Positions 1 to 7,170 of a DNA stretch of 64,000 bases are shown here, in pieces. The translations under genes were made by a program, and so were the position numbers. The DNA is from Enterococcus mundtii (lineage in GTDB: Bacteria; Bacillota; Bacilli; Lactobacillales; Enterococcaceae): the NCBI RefSeq assembly GCF_002947535.1, contig NZ_PUAP01000004.1, positions 38,144 through 102,143 of the forward strand, written 5' to 3'. The notes under the pieces were generated by a model. The model made no database searches and was not told where the DNA came from. It saw nothing but the letters and a program-made list of their open reading frames with translations. Numbering within the stretch: position 1 is the first letter of the stretch; each line of letters starts with the position of its first letter.

Positions 1-414
1 AAAGCTATTTTAGCAACCAAACTATTGCAAGCACAAAAATCAGAGATTCGTTTGATCGTTGATATAGTTGATCCAGTTGAAAATTTTCATATGGATACAC
101 TGAAATTAAGTCGTGCACTTGGTATTATCTTGGATAATGCCATTGAAGCAGCGAGAGAATCCGAGATACCTCAATTGGACATATCTTTTGTAGAAAAAAA
201 GAATGAGCATTTTATTCTCGTTAAAAACACGTATCGAGAGACTCCCCCTATACATTTGATCTTTAAACAAGGCTTTTCTACAAAAGGGGAAAATCGAGGG
301 TTGGGATTAAGTAATCTTAGAGAAATCTTCTCTGATTGTGAGAATGTGAGTCTTAATACGTATGTGGACGATGAAAAACATTTTTTCTTTCAAGAAATTT
401 CGATTAACTACTAA
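1..414 (+). CDS. Agr/Fsr-type sensor histidine kinase, C-terminal part (cut by window edge)
   Basis: This is the 3' end of a GHKL-type histidine kinase; the frame is open from base 1, so the sensor domain and phospho-acceptor His lie outside the window. The visible part is the ATP-binding domain. The N-box LDNAIEAAR is near bases 130-156 and the glycine-rich box RGLGLSNL near 295-318. This layout is typical of the AgrC/FsrC/HPK10 family, whose members sense secreted peptides. The stop codon lies 13 bases before the start of a LytTR response regulator, so the two form a two-component operon. The peptide ligand and its processing gene, if present, would be to the left. Family assignment is firm; the ligand is unknown. 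Confidence 0.88.
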   Translation, partial: KAILATKLLQAQKSEIRLIVDIVDPVENFHMDTLKLSRALGIILDNAIEAARESEIPQLDISFVEKKNEHFILVKNTYRETPPIHLIFKQGFSTKGENRGLGLSNLREIFSDCENVSLNTYVDDEKHFFFQEISINY

Positions 415-427
415 AGAGGAGCAACCC

Positions 428-1138
428 ATGATAGAAATTTTTATTTGTGAAGATGAAAAAGATCAGAGAAGAAAATTAACAAATTTCATCCATGACTATA
501 TAAATGCTGAAGGATACGATATGAGGATTTCCTTAGCAACAGCCAATCCACAGGAGATTTTAGCCTATGTAGAAAAACATCAGCCCAGTGGCCTATACTT
601 TATTGATATTGATTTGAATACGACAATCAATGGCTTACAGATGGCTTCAAAAATCAGAGAAAAAGACAAGGATTCGTTTATCGTATTCGTCACTACACAT
701 GTTGAATTGATGCAGTATACATTCAAACACAAATTAGAAGCATTAGATTTTATCAACAAAGGTGAATTTAAAGAAATGAGAAAACAAATAGTTGAAAATA
801 TAGACTATGTCCACTCGTACCAAAAGTCAGTCAATGAAGCATTGACGTTCAAAATCGAAATGAACAACCGAACGATCACAGAAAAACTAGACAATATCAT
901 GTTTTTTGAAACATCAGGTAATAAGCATCGCGTAATCATGCATGCGCAAAATCGACAAATCGAGTTTTACGGTAGCCTAAATGAAATTGAAAAACAAGTA
1001 GATGTATTTTATCGCTGTCATCGCTCTTTTCTTGTCAATAAAAACAATATTAAAGAAATCGATAAAACCAATCGTGAGCTTATCATGAAAAACGGGGAAG
1101 TCTGTTTAGTCTCATCTAGAGTAATCAATAAATTGTAA
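428..1138 (+). CDS. LytTR-family response regulator (AgrA-like)
   Basis: A 236-residue two-domain regulator. The N-terminal receiver domain begins MIEIFICEDEKDQ, with the acidic pocket at E-D-E, the likely phospho-acceptor Asp in FIDIDLN, and the conserved Lys of HKLEALDFI. The C-terminal LytTR DNA-binding domain runs from about residue 135, with the typical IMFFETSGNKHRV and FYRCHRSFLVNKNNI segments. The start at 428 is chosen because AAAGAGGAG lies just upstream; an in-frame ATG at 362 would overlap the kinase gene and has no ribosome site. Paired with the kinase upstream, it should bind direct repeats before target promoters. Good candidate targets are the small peptide genes or surface operon that follow, but no clear repeat pair was found. 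Confidence 0.92.
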   Translation: MIEIFICEDEKDQRRKLTNFIHDYINAEGYDMRISLATANPQEILAYVEKHQPSGLYFIDIDLNTTINGLQMASKIREKDKDSFIVFVTTHVELMQYTFKHKLEALDFINKGEFKEMRKQIVENIDYVHSYQKSVNEALTFKIEMNNRTITEKLDNIMFFETSGNKHRVIMHAQNRQIEFYGSLNEIEKQVDVFYRCHRSFLVNKNNIKEIDKTNRELIMKNGEVCLVSSRVINKL

Positions 1139-1167
1139 TACGAATAACAAATCAATTACTTAGTCAA

Positions 1168-1197
1168 GCACTTAGGAATTCCTGAGTGCTTTTTTTT
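1168..1197 (+). terminator. Intrinsic terminator of the two-component operon
   Basis: A near-perfect 24-base palindrome around AGGAATTCCT, with arms AGCACT and AGTGCT, is followed by a run of T. It ends the kinase-regulator operon. Confidence 0.9.
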
Positions 1198-1334
1198 ATT
1201 AATTGGGTTTCTAGTTTTTGTGCTTTGGGAAATAACATATTTTATAAAAAAAATTCTACTATAAGATAGTACAGTATATGAAGATGAAGACAGATTCTAT
1301 CTGTTGAAAGTAACCAGTAAAGTGAGGGAAGAAG

Positions 1335-1451
1335 ATGACAAATTTTATTAGCAGAATTTGGGTATTATTTATGATATGTGTGTTTTATACAACTTTTTCT
1401 GCGTTTATTTTAGTTTCAACTTTAATTTCTTTGATAAGTAGTTTTTTCTAG
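1335..1451 (+). CDS. Small hydrophobic peptide, 38 residues
   Basis: An open frame of 38 codons starts at an ATG preceded by GAGGGAAG. It encodes MTNFISRIWVLFMICVFYT followed by a second hydrophobic stretch ending in ISSFF. Almost the whole peptide is one long membrane-inserting segment with a single positive charge near the N-terminus. It has no double-glycine leader and no cysteine pair, so it is neither an obvious class II bacteriocin nor an AgrD-type precursor. It stands alone between the two-component operon and the next small gene, with an inverted repeat TTTTTTCTAGT / ACTAGAAAAA (1442-1482) over its stop. The clean ribosome site supports a real gene; the function is unknown. Confidence 0.5.
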   Translation: MTNFISRIWVLFMICVFYTTFSAFILVSTLISLISSFF

Positions 1452-1523
1452 TTCTAGATAGCGTGGATCAATACTAGAAAAAGTCGATTTTTTAAATCAT
1501 ATAGTTTCATAAAAACAAAAAGC

Positions 1524-1542
1524 AGAGGGGAGCATAATGTAA
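1524..1542 (+). promoter_or_regulatory. Strong ribosome binding site followed by ATG-TAA (start-stop)
   Basis: AGAGGGGAG is followed, at normal spacing, by ATG and immediately by TAA (1537-1542). This is either the remnant of a gene start destroyed by mutation or a start-stop element. It precedes the 1587 gene, whose own ribosome site is weak. Confidence 0.4.
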
Positions 1543-1586
1543 GAACAGAATAGAAATATTCTTATTCTACGTTGTGAAGAAAATAC

Positions 1587-1955
1587 ATGGATCAATTAAC
1601 ATTTGAAAATTACATAAATTACTATACTGGAGTTTTAAATAAATACAAGGCAAACTGTCCGATACTGTGCCAATATGCCGAGGAGAGGTTGGAAGAATTG
1701 AATCGAATAATGAATCTGCCAGTAAATGATACATTACAATCTGCTTTTTTTAAAGCAATCACTTTAGATGTAAAGATACAATTGACAGATATATGGTTAA
1801 GTGGAGAGCGATTCGGACATACAGATACGGAAATCATTCATCTGATCGAAAAAGAATATGTATCTTTTAATCTGGAAATATGCGGATATGAGAGAAAAGG
1901 AGTGCCACCATACTCACTGATTTTTATGAGTGAAACATCGGTTAAGAAATTTTAA
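1587..1955 (+). CDS. Hypothetical protein, 122 residues
   Basis: I do not recognise this protein. It is soluble, acidic and mostly helical, beginning MDQLTFENYINYYTGVLNKY, with three cysteines and no signal peptide or membrane helix. The ribosome site is weak (GTGAAG), so the start is uncertain. A much better ribosome site lies 45 bases upstream but leads to an ATG-TAA. Size and position among small peptide genes would suit an immunity-type or accessory protein, but no family motif supports that. Confidence 0.6.
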   Translation: MDQLTFENYINYYTGVLNKYKANCPILCQYAEERLEELNRIMNLPVNDTLQSAFFKAITLDVKIQLTDIWLSGERFGHTDTEIIHLIEKEYVSFNLEICGYERKGVPPYSLIFMSETSVKKF

Positions 1956-2013
1956 GGATACGCAACAATGGGTTTAGTTTAAATGACTTATGAAATAAAA
2001 AAGGATGTATTAT

Positions 2014-2202
2014 ATGAAAAAATTATTAATCATTTGTAGTGTGCTGTTTCTTCTCTTTGTAGGCTGTCTGATTTTATCTTTTCTATTATTTAGCAATAAT
2101 CAAGAGGTTGCGATAGCAGAAATCCAGAAGATGGATATTCTAATAAATCAAGAAAATAATCGGTTTACAGCAATTAAGGAAGTAGTCACGAACACTAAAT
2201 AA
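2014..2202 (+). CDS. Small membrane or secreted protein, 62 residues
   Basis: The protein begins MKKLLIICSVLFLLFVG, one hydrophobic segment of about 25 residues, then has a short polar tail ending VVTNTK. AAAAAAGG lies about 9 bases before the ATG at 2014; an in-frame ATG at 2005 is too close to it. The stop TAA is followed directly by an ATG in the same frame, which opens a 25-codon frame with a wall-anchor-like hydrophobic tail. The pair may be two coupled genes or one gene split by a stop. No function can be named. Confidence 0.55.
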   Translation: MKKLLIICSVLFLLFVGCLILSFLLFSNNQEVAIAEIQKMDILINQENNRFTAIKEVVTNTK

Positions 2203-2280
2203 ATGGTGGCTGTTGTAATCTATTTATTAGGGGCTGTCTTGGTGGGGTTAATGATCTATAAACAAAAAAATAAAGGTTAA
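2203..2280 (+). pseudogene. 25-codon hydrophobic tail in frame with the preceding gene
   Basis: The frame encodes MVAVVIYLLGAVLVGLMIYK followed by QKNKG. This is one hydrophobic helix plus a short positive tail, the shape of the end of a cell-wall sorting signal, but without an LPXTG motif. It begins on the base after the TAA of the 2014 gene and is in the same frame. Reading through that stop would give one 88-residue protein with a helix at each end. It has no ribosome site of its own. It could be the separated tail of a broken gene or a very small coupled gene. Confidence 0.4.
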
Positions 2281-2336
2281 AGTGTTGTTCAAAAGCTATT
2301 GTTTGGATGACAACGGAATTTTATGAATAAAGTGGA

Positions 2337-2374
2337 AGATACGTTTAGGATGTCCTGAGCGCATCTTTTTTTTT
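2337..2374 (+). terminator. Intrinsic terminator
   Basis: A 14-base-pair stem with two G-U pairs and one mismatch (arms starting AGATACG and ending CGCATCT) is followed by nine T. It closes the small-gene group ending at 2280. Confidence 0.85.
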
Positions 2375-2476
2375 ATTTAGGAAGACTTCTTCGTTGTTTG
2401 TGTAGGTAAGAGAGGATAAATAAAAAAAGGTGTTAAGATTTCAAATGTGAAACGAGCAATGGGGGAGTAATAAAGA

Positions 2477-2764
2477 ATGAAAATCAAAAGATTACAAAAT
2501 ATAGTATTCCTAATTCTAATGTTTGTTGGGGTATTTTGTTTAAGTTGTATCATTGTTTCCCAACTAGATTTTTACCGGGCGATTACTGAAATTTTAAGGA
2601 TAAAAGGATCAGACGAGAGTAATTATGGAATACTGTTTCACTATTTCGATATGTGGAAAATTATTTGGCTGTTTGCGACAACATATATCACAAGTTTTGG
2701 CACTGTCTATGTGATCAGTTATTTGTTGATCATAAGCTACAATAAATGGCAACGTATAAAGTAA
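2477..2764 (+). CDS. Small membrane protein, 95 residues
   Basis: I do not recognise this family. Two hydrophobic segments are visible, at about residues 8-28 and 62-86, separated by a polar stretch of about 30 residues; the N-terminus (MKIKR) and C-terminus (NKWQRIK) are basic. That predicts a hairpin with both ends in the cytoplasm. GGGGAG precedes the ATG. It lies 41 bases before the leucine-rich-repeat surface protein, with no terminator between them, so it may be the first gene of the surface operon. Confidence 0.6.
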   Translation: MKIKRLQNIVFLILMFVGVFCLSCIIVSQLDFYRAITEILRIKGSDESNYGILFHYFDMWKIIWLFATTYITSFGTVYVISYLLIISYNKWQRIK

Positions 2765-2805
2765 AACATTATGTGTAGGTGAACTTTCGGAGAGGAGACC
2801 GATGA

Positions 2806-4926
2806 ATGATGGATAAGAAGAGAAAAAACACATATGAGGTTGCGATTATTGGGTTCGTACTCATGAATCTTTTACTTTCTAACTTTACACCGATCGTAGT
2901 GTCTCTGGAAGAAAATCTCACACAATCTACATTGGATTCCTCAGAAGAAAGTACTACGGATTCCTCAGAATCCTTAGATGAAAGTATGCAGCCATCTGAA
3001 GAAGAGGAGAACTATGAAGAAGATTCTACTGAAAAAGTAGAAGAAGAACCTCCGACGATTTCGACGACAGAAACAAGTGAACTTAGTAGTACACAAGAAG
3101 TATTTACACAAACGACGCAAATCGCAAGCGGAACTATTGGTACTTCCACTTGGCAACTTGATGACTCTGGTGAAGTATCTGTAGGAGATGGTGATTGGAC
3201 AAATTGGACACCTGGAGCTACATCGCCATGGATTAGTTATGCTAGTCAAATCAAGAGTATTAATTTTTCGGGACAAATAGTGGCAGGCAAGTATATATCA
3301 AATTTATTTAGAGATTTAAGCGAATGTATGACGATATCAAACTTAGGTAATTTGAATACTATCAATACGATTTCTATGTCTAATATGTTTTACGGTGCTA
3401 GAAAATTAAGCAATCTTAGTTTAAAAGATTTAGAAACTGAGAATCTACAGTCTATGTCTAGTATGTTTAGAGATACCGGCAGTTTAGTAGAGATTGATTT
3501 AAGTATGTTACAGCTTACAAATGTAACAGATATGACAAGCATGTTCCAGGATGAAGATAAAAATGGTTCGAGTAAATTGGAAAAAGTGACATTTGGCATA
3601 TTAAATACAAAAAGTTCTGTGAAGATGAATAGTATGTTTAGAAATGCTAGAAAGCTAAAAAAAGTAAATTTAAGTTCTTCAATCATAGGCATAGGAAAAG
3701 AAAAGAAGGTTTCTGTCGCAAATATACATCATATGTTTAAAAATAATAATTCGTTAACTTCTGTGAATCTTAGTGGTTTAGACACTAGTAAAGTAACTGA
3801 TATGAGTGAGCTGTTCTATGGGACTAACTCATTAAAAAAAATAATTACCAGTAGAGAAGAAATAGAAGACATAGATCTTGAAGGTTTAAATACTAGCAAT
3901 GTAACAGACATGAACGGTATGTTTTATGGGATGAGTGCAGTGAGAAGTTTAGATTTGAGTAATTTTATTACAAATAAAGTGACAAATATGAACAGTATGT
4001 TTTATGGGATGAGTACATTGAAAAGTTTGGATTTAAGCAAATTTGATACTGGTGAAGTAATAAATATGAACGGTATGTTCTATGGAATGAGTGCAATGAA
4101 AACTTTGGATTTAAGTAATTTTAATACTAGTAAAGTGACAAATATGAACTATATGTTTTGTGGAATGAGTTCATTAACAGAAATAAATTTAAGCAGTTTT
4201 TACATTGATACAATGATGACTATGGAAAATATGTTTTTCGATACTAATATTCAAATATTAAGGCTTAGTAAACATTTTTCCTTTAAAAAAACCGCACAAT
4301 TACCCTCGATACAACAAACTAATGAATATACGGGTTATTGGCAAAATATCGGTAGCGGAACAGTTGACCGCCCTACAGGTACACACGTGCTAACATCAGA
4401 CCAATTAATGGATAAATATAATGAAGAAATCAGTGACACATATGTGTGGCAAAAACCAACTACATCAGATTGGATCAATGTGACATTTCCTCTTAAAGTA
4501 TCGTATGGTACTTCTGATAAAAAAGAAGATGGATATCACATTACCTCCGATGATTTTCAGATCACGAACCATTCTGAGTTGCCTGTGAAAGTATCTGCAA
4601 GTCGTTGGGACACGGATAGTGATAGTGATAAAAAGGTAGAAGAAATACAGTCTTTAAATATTGCAACTTCGCAAGGCGTGTCTATTGGTCTAGTACAAGA
4701 TGGCGGAGATGTTTTGAGTAATATGAGTTCTATGTTAGTTTTATCCTCGCCTAATCCACAAGAAGGTGATTGGTCAGATGAGGATGATATAGGTACTTTC
4801 CGTTTTACAGGTAGGCTTAGTAATTTATTCGACGCTACGGAAACGAAAAAAACTAATGGCCAGCTTACACTTGAATTTGAAGTTTTAAATCCAGGAGGAC
4901 CAGATGCGAAACCGCTAGAAGAATAA
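2806..4926 (+). CDS. BspA-type leucine-rich-repeat surface protein with C-terminal ITNxS domain
   Basis: A 706-residue exported protein. Residues 1-32 look like a signal peptide. Residues 33-105 are Ser/Thr/Glu-rich and probably extended. Residues 110-145 carry the usual BspA entry segment with STWQLDDSG. From about 165 to 490 it has DUF285/BspA repeats of the form MxxMFYGMSxLxxLDLSxF, four of them near-identical. Residues about 555-700 form a domain that starts INVTFPLKVSYGT, contains ITNHSELPVKV and ends in a FRFTG strand. The same domain occurs in the secreted proteins at 5559 and 62729. There is no LPXTG motif. The family often mediates adhesion to host proteins; that role here is inference. 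GGAGAGGAG precedes the start; ATG 2806 or 2809 would both fit. Confidence 0.9.
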   Translation: MMDKKRKNTYEVAIIGFVLMNLLLSNFTPIVVSLEENLTQSTLDSSEESTTDSSESLDESMQPSEEEENYEEDSTEKVEEEPPTISTTETSELSSTQEVFTQTTQIASGTIGTSTWQLDDSGEVSVGDGDWTNWTPGATSPWISYASQIKSINFSGQIVAGKYISNLFRDLSECMTISNLGNLNTINTISMSNMFYGARKLSNLSLKDLETENLQSMSSMFRDTGSLVEIDLSMLQLTNVTDMTSMFQDEDKNGSSKLEKVTFGILNTKSSVKMNSMFRNARKLKKVNLSSSIIGIGKEKKVSVANIHHMFKNNNSLTSVNLSGLDTSKVTDMSELFYGTNSLKKIITSREEIEDIDLEGLNTSNVTDMNGMFYGMSAVRSLDLSNFITNKVTNMNSMFYGMSTLKSLDLSKFDTGEVINMNGMFYGMSAMKTLDLSNFNTSKVTNMNYMFCGMSSLTEINLSSFYIDTMMTMENMFFDTNIQILRLSKHFSFKKTAQLPSIQQTNEYTGYWQNIGSGTVDRPTGTHVLTSDQLMDKYNEEISDTYVWQKPTTSDWINVTFPLKVSYGTSDKKEDGYHITSDDFQITNHSELPVKVSASRWDTDSDSDKKVEEIQSLNIATSQGVSIGLVQDGGDVLSNMSSMLVLSSPNPQEGDWSDEDDIGTFRFTGRLSNLFDATETKKTNGQLTLEFEVLNPGGPDAKPLEE
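3910..4221 (+). repeat. Four tandem 78-bp repeats inside the leucine-rich-repeat gene
   Basis: Four in-frame units of 26 codons start at 3910, 3988, 4066 and 4144, each opening with ATGAAC and encoding M-N-x-M-F-x-G-M-S. Similarity is high at the DNA level, higher than in the more diverged units upstream. Unit number could change by recombination. Confidence 0.85.
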
Positions 4927-4964
4927 CTTATGTCACTAGGAATCAATTTGAAAAGAGGAGAACC

Positions 4965-5492
4965 ATGATTCATTCACAAAATGCGAATAATAAAAACAAA
5001 GTACGAAAAACACTCGACAAGTTGTTGTTACTGCTACTTTTTCTAACAATTGCTGGAGGGCTATATTGGTATTTATCTATTAAGCCTACAACTATTGTAA
5101 GTGGGATTTTTCCAAGTGCAAAAGCAGCTCAAAAGATTACCCCTGATGAAATGAAAGACTACGCCCAAAAAGAGGTTGATAAAAGTAATGTAACAATCAA
5201 TGTTCATCCCAAAGTGAGTGTACAGGAGAATGGAACGAGTGCGACCATGTGGGTGCAAAACATTCCAATCAATATGACTGGACAACAAGCAATACTACAA
5301 GATAAGGAAACTGGCGAAGTTCTTGCTGAATCTGGTTTGATTGAACCTGGTGAAGAAGTAAGAACGATCGAACTTACTAAAAAAATGACCAGTGGAACTT
5401 ATAACGGTGTGATTTTAATTGAGTTTTATGATCTAGAAAAAAAAGAGCAAATCGGAGAAACTTCTGTAAATGTTCAGATCAATGTGGAATAA
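4965..5492 (+). CDS. Single-helix membrane-anchored ectodomain protein (cassette part, paralogue of 63430)
   Basis: A 175-residue protein. After a basic cytoplasmic head there is one membrane helix (about residues 23-43), then an external domain of about 130 residues. The ectodomain has a linker with DEMKDYAQKEVDKSNVTI and then beta-rich sequence including SGLIEPGEEVRTIEL. The protein at the right end of the window has the same plan and matching segments (DKMRILL and SGLIPPNNRIDSI), so the two are paralogues. It follows the LRR gene by 38 bases with AGAGGAG before the ATG, and lies just before a secreted ITNxS protein. I infer a membrane partner or anchor for the secreted proteins. No named Pfam family was recognised. 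Confidence 0.75.
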   Translation: MIHSQNANNKNKVRKTLDKLLLLLLFLTIAGGLYWYLSIKPTTIVSGIFPSAKAAQKITPDEMKDYAQKEVDKSNVTINVHPKVSVQENGTSATMWVQNIPINMTGQQAILQDKETGEVLAESGLIEPGEEVRTIELTKKMTSGTYNGVILIEFYDLEKKEQIGETSVNVQINVE

Positions 5493-5558
5493 TTTTCTCT
5501 TCATAGAAAATTAAATAAATATATATATATTAATACAGGCAAGCAAAGGAGAATAGTA

Positions 5559-6320
5559 ATGAAAAAAGTAAATTTAGTCGCAAGTTTAATGGTAGGAGCA
5601 TGTTTAACAACAAGTTTGATCAATAGTTTCGAAGTAATGGCAGCTTCAAATGAAAACAATATCAATAATAATGGCGATGGCGATAATAAAACGGATGGGA
5701 AAATTGCCGTAGAAGGTACTCTTGGTCCAGATAATACAAATCCAGATATTGAGGAGCCTGGTGAAAAAGATGATTTAATCAATGTTACTATCCCAATAAA
5801 AATAGCTTATTGGACTGTAGAAGACACAGAGGACGTGACTAATAATCACAACTCAATTGTGTCAAGCGAGCATACAATAACTAATAACTCATCCAACCCA
5901 GTAAAGATTGATGTGTCAAATTTTGAGTTTGAATCTGACCCAGAGTCTCAAAGCAGGCCAGAGAAAAATTTTGCTAGTTTAGGAATTATGGCAACGTACG
6001 AAAAAGGAAAAGAAGTAAATGAAGATGAAGGGGAAGAAGAAGGAAATGAGCAAGTTAAAGCTGATATTAACTTGGTGTCTGCTGGCGTTTTACAAAATGT
6101 GAAGGGTAAAGCATTTATGGTTTTAGCATACCGTGATGCTTCTGCGAATAGTCAATGGTATCAAGGTTCACATATCGGTACTTTTAGTTTTAATGGAGAG
6201 GTTTCTCAATCTGAAGAAATTGAAGAAAAAATATTTAATCGTGCATCTATACCGACTGTTATAAAGAGTGATTTGCAATTGTCGTTCACAGCATTGGAAA
6301 AAAATGGTCAAGAATATTAA
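5559..6320 (+). CDS. Secreted ITNxS-domain surface protein
   Basis: A 253-residue exported protein. The signal peptide covers about residues 1-28 and ends near VMAAS. A short acidic, Asn-rich linker follows, then one beta-rich domain from about 72 to the end. That domain has LINVTIPIKIAYWT, a turn with ITNNSSNPVKIDV, and the late strand IGTFSFNGEV. These match the C-terminal domain of the LRR protein and the protein at 62729. There is no LPXTG motif and no WxL pair, so retention at the cell surface must be by another route. AAAGGAG precedes the start. The next gene, an LPXTG protein, starts 2 bases after its stop, so the two are translationally coupled. Confidence 0.78.
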   Translation: MKKVNLVASLMVGACLTTSLINSFEVMAASNENNINNNGDGDNKTDGKIAVEGTLGPDNTNPDIEEPGEKDDLINVTIPIKIAYWTVEDTEDVTNNHNSIVSSEHTITNNSSNPVKIDVSNFEFESDPESQSRPEKNFASLGIMATYEKGKEVNEDEGEEEGNEQVKADINLVSAGVLQNVKGKAFMVLAYRDASANSQWYQGSHIGTFSFNGEVSQSEEIEEKIFNRASIPTVIKSDLQLSFTALEKNGQEY

Positions 6321-6322
6321 AT

Positions 6323-6640
6323 ATGAAAAAAATTGTATATGTTTTGTTAACTATTGTGATTATCTTTCAACTAGGAATTACAAAGGTTCAGGCAGAGATA
6401 CAGTCAGAAATACAAGTCATTGGACGAATAGGTAGTAAGGAAGAAAGTCTAAGTAAACAAAATGATGAAAATGAACTAAAAGAGACATTGATTATTAATA
6501 GTGGTAAAGCTAATAGTAAATATTTGCCTAAAACAGGCAGTGATAGTAGTTTCTTTTTAATATTGATTGGTGCCATCTTTTCGTGGCTTGTATTATTAAA
6601 TAGAATTAAGAATGATACTCACTCATACAACAAAGTATGA
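6323..6640 (+). CDS. Small LPXTG cell-wall-anchored protein
   Basis: A 105-residue precursor. The signal peptide covers residues 1-25 (to KVQAE). A short polar stretch of about 45 residues follows, then the sortase motif LPKTG, a hydrophobic segment and a positive tail. Mature protein would be about 50 residues, far too short for a classical adhesin, which suits a small wall-linked anchor or cap. The ATG comes 2 bases after the stop of the ITNxS protein with no own ribosome site, so translation depends on the upstream gene. The right-end cassette has a matching small protein with FPQTG. Small LPXTG partners of this kind are known in enterococcal WxL operons; the parallel is inference. Confidence 0.85.
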   Translation: MKKIVYVLLTIVIIFQLGITKVQAEIQSEIQVIGRIGSKEESLSKQNDENELKETLIINSGKANSKYLPKTGSDSSFFLILIGAIFSWLVLLNRIKNDTHSYNKV

Positions 6641-6700
6641 CAATATTTCTTCTAAAATTGTTGTATCGATCTTTAAAAAATAATCCTATCTTCCACCAAA

Positions 6701-6740
6701 GAAAATCCAGCTTACGAGACAATGTTTAAGTTGGATTTTC
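6701..6740 (+). terminator. Stem-loop after the surface operon
   Basis: A 14-bp stem with one G-U pair (GAAAATCCAGCTTA with TAAGTTGGATTTTC) around a 12-base loop. The T-run after it is poor, but the position right after the LPXTG gene suits termination. Confidence 0.55.
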
Positions 6741-6856
6741 GATTGATTAAAAAGGGTACAAGAGGTCATTTAGTGACTCTTTAAGAAAACGGCTGATAGA
6801 ATTCTAGGTGAATAGTTCAAAAATGAAATAGAATCCCATAAATGGAGCATGACATT

Positions 6857-7090
6857 ATGAAGGAAAATATACATAGATTTAAAAAAATAAAAACTTTTCA
6901 TTTTAAGCACTGGATCAATTACTTGGTTATATCTACACTTTTTATATACACAGTGGTGTCTTGGCTTTTGAATGTCTATGGCGCAAATTTTTCGTATTTT
7001 CTGGTAATGAAGGTGAATTTAAGAAAATATTTTTCGGGGAAGCGTATAGGGGATACAAATAATACTGAGAAACTTATATCCGTTTTTTGA
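6857..7090 (+). pseudogene. Small membrane-protein frame, probably decayed
   Basis: From ATG 6857 (GGAG 9 bases upstream) a frame of 77 codons encodes a basic head, one membrane helix (NYLVISTLFIYTVVSWLL) and a tail ending LISVF. Downstream, sensible sequence continues in other frames, for example GNEGEFKKIFFGEAYRGYK near 7005-7060 and YPFFDHQGTYFYHSN near 7077-7120. That pattern suggests a longer gene broken by frameshifts. The original product is not recognised. Confidence 0.35.
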
Positions 7091-7170
7091 TCATCAAGGA
7101 ACTTATTTTTATCATAGTAACAGGGTTATCGATTTAATAAAGTAAATGAACAACTATTACGGAGGACAAA

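Noticed and set aside
1335..1451. Class II bacteriocin or AgrD precursor
   Set aside because: There is no double-glycine leader, no cysteine pair and no charged C-terminal tail; only a hydrophobic peptide can be claimed.
3910..4221. Regular repeats that could suggest a CRISPR array
   Set aside because: The units are in frame, contiguous with no spacers, and encode the leucine-rich-repeat motif.
5559..6320. Canonical WxL-domain protein
   Set aside because: The operon layout is similar but the two WxL motifs are not present in this protein or in the 62729 protein.
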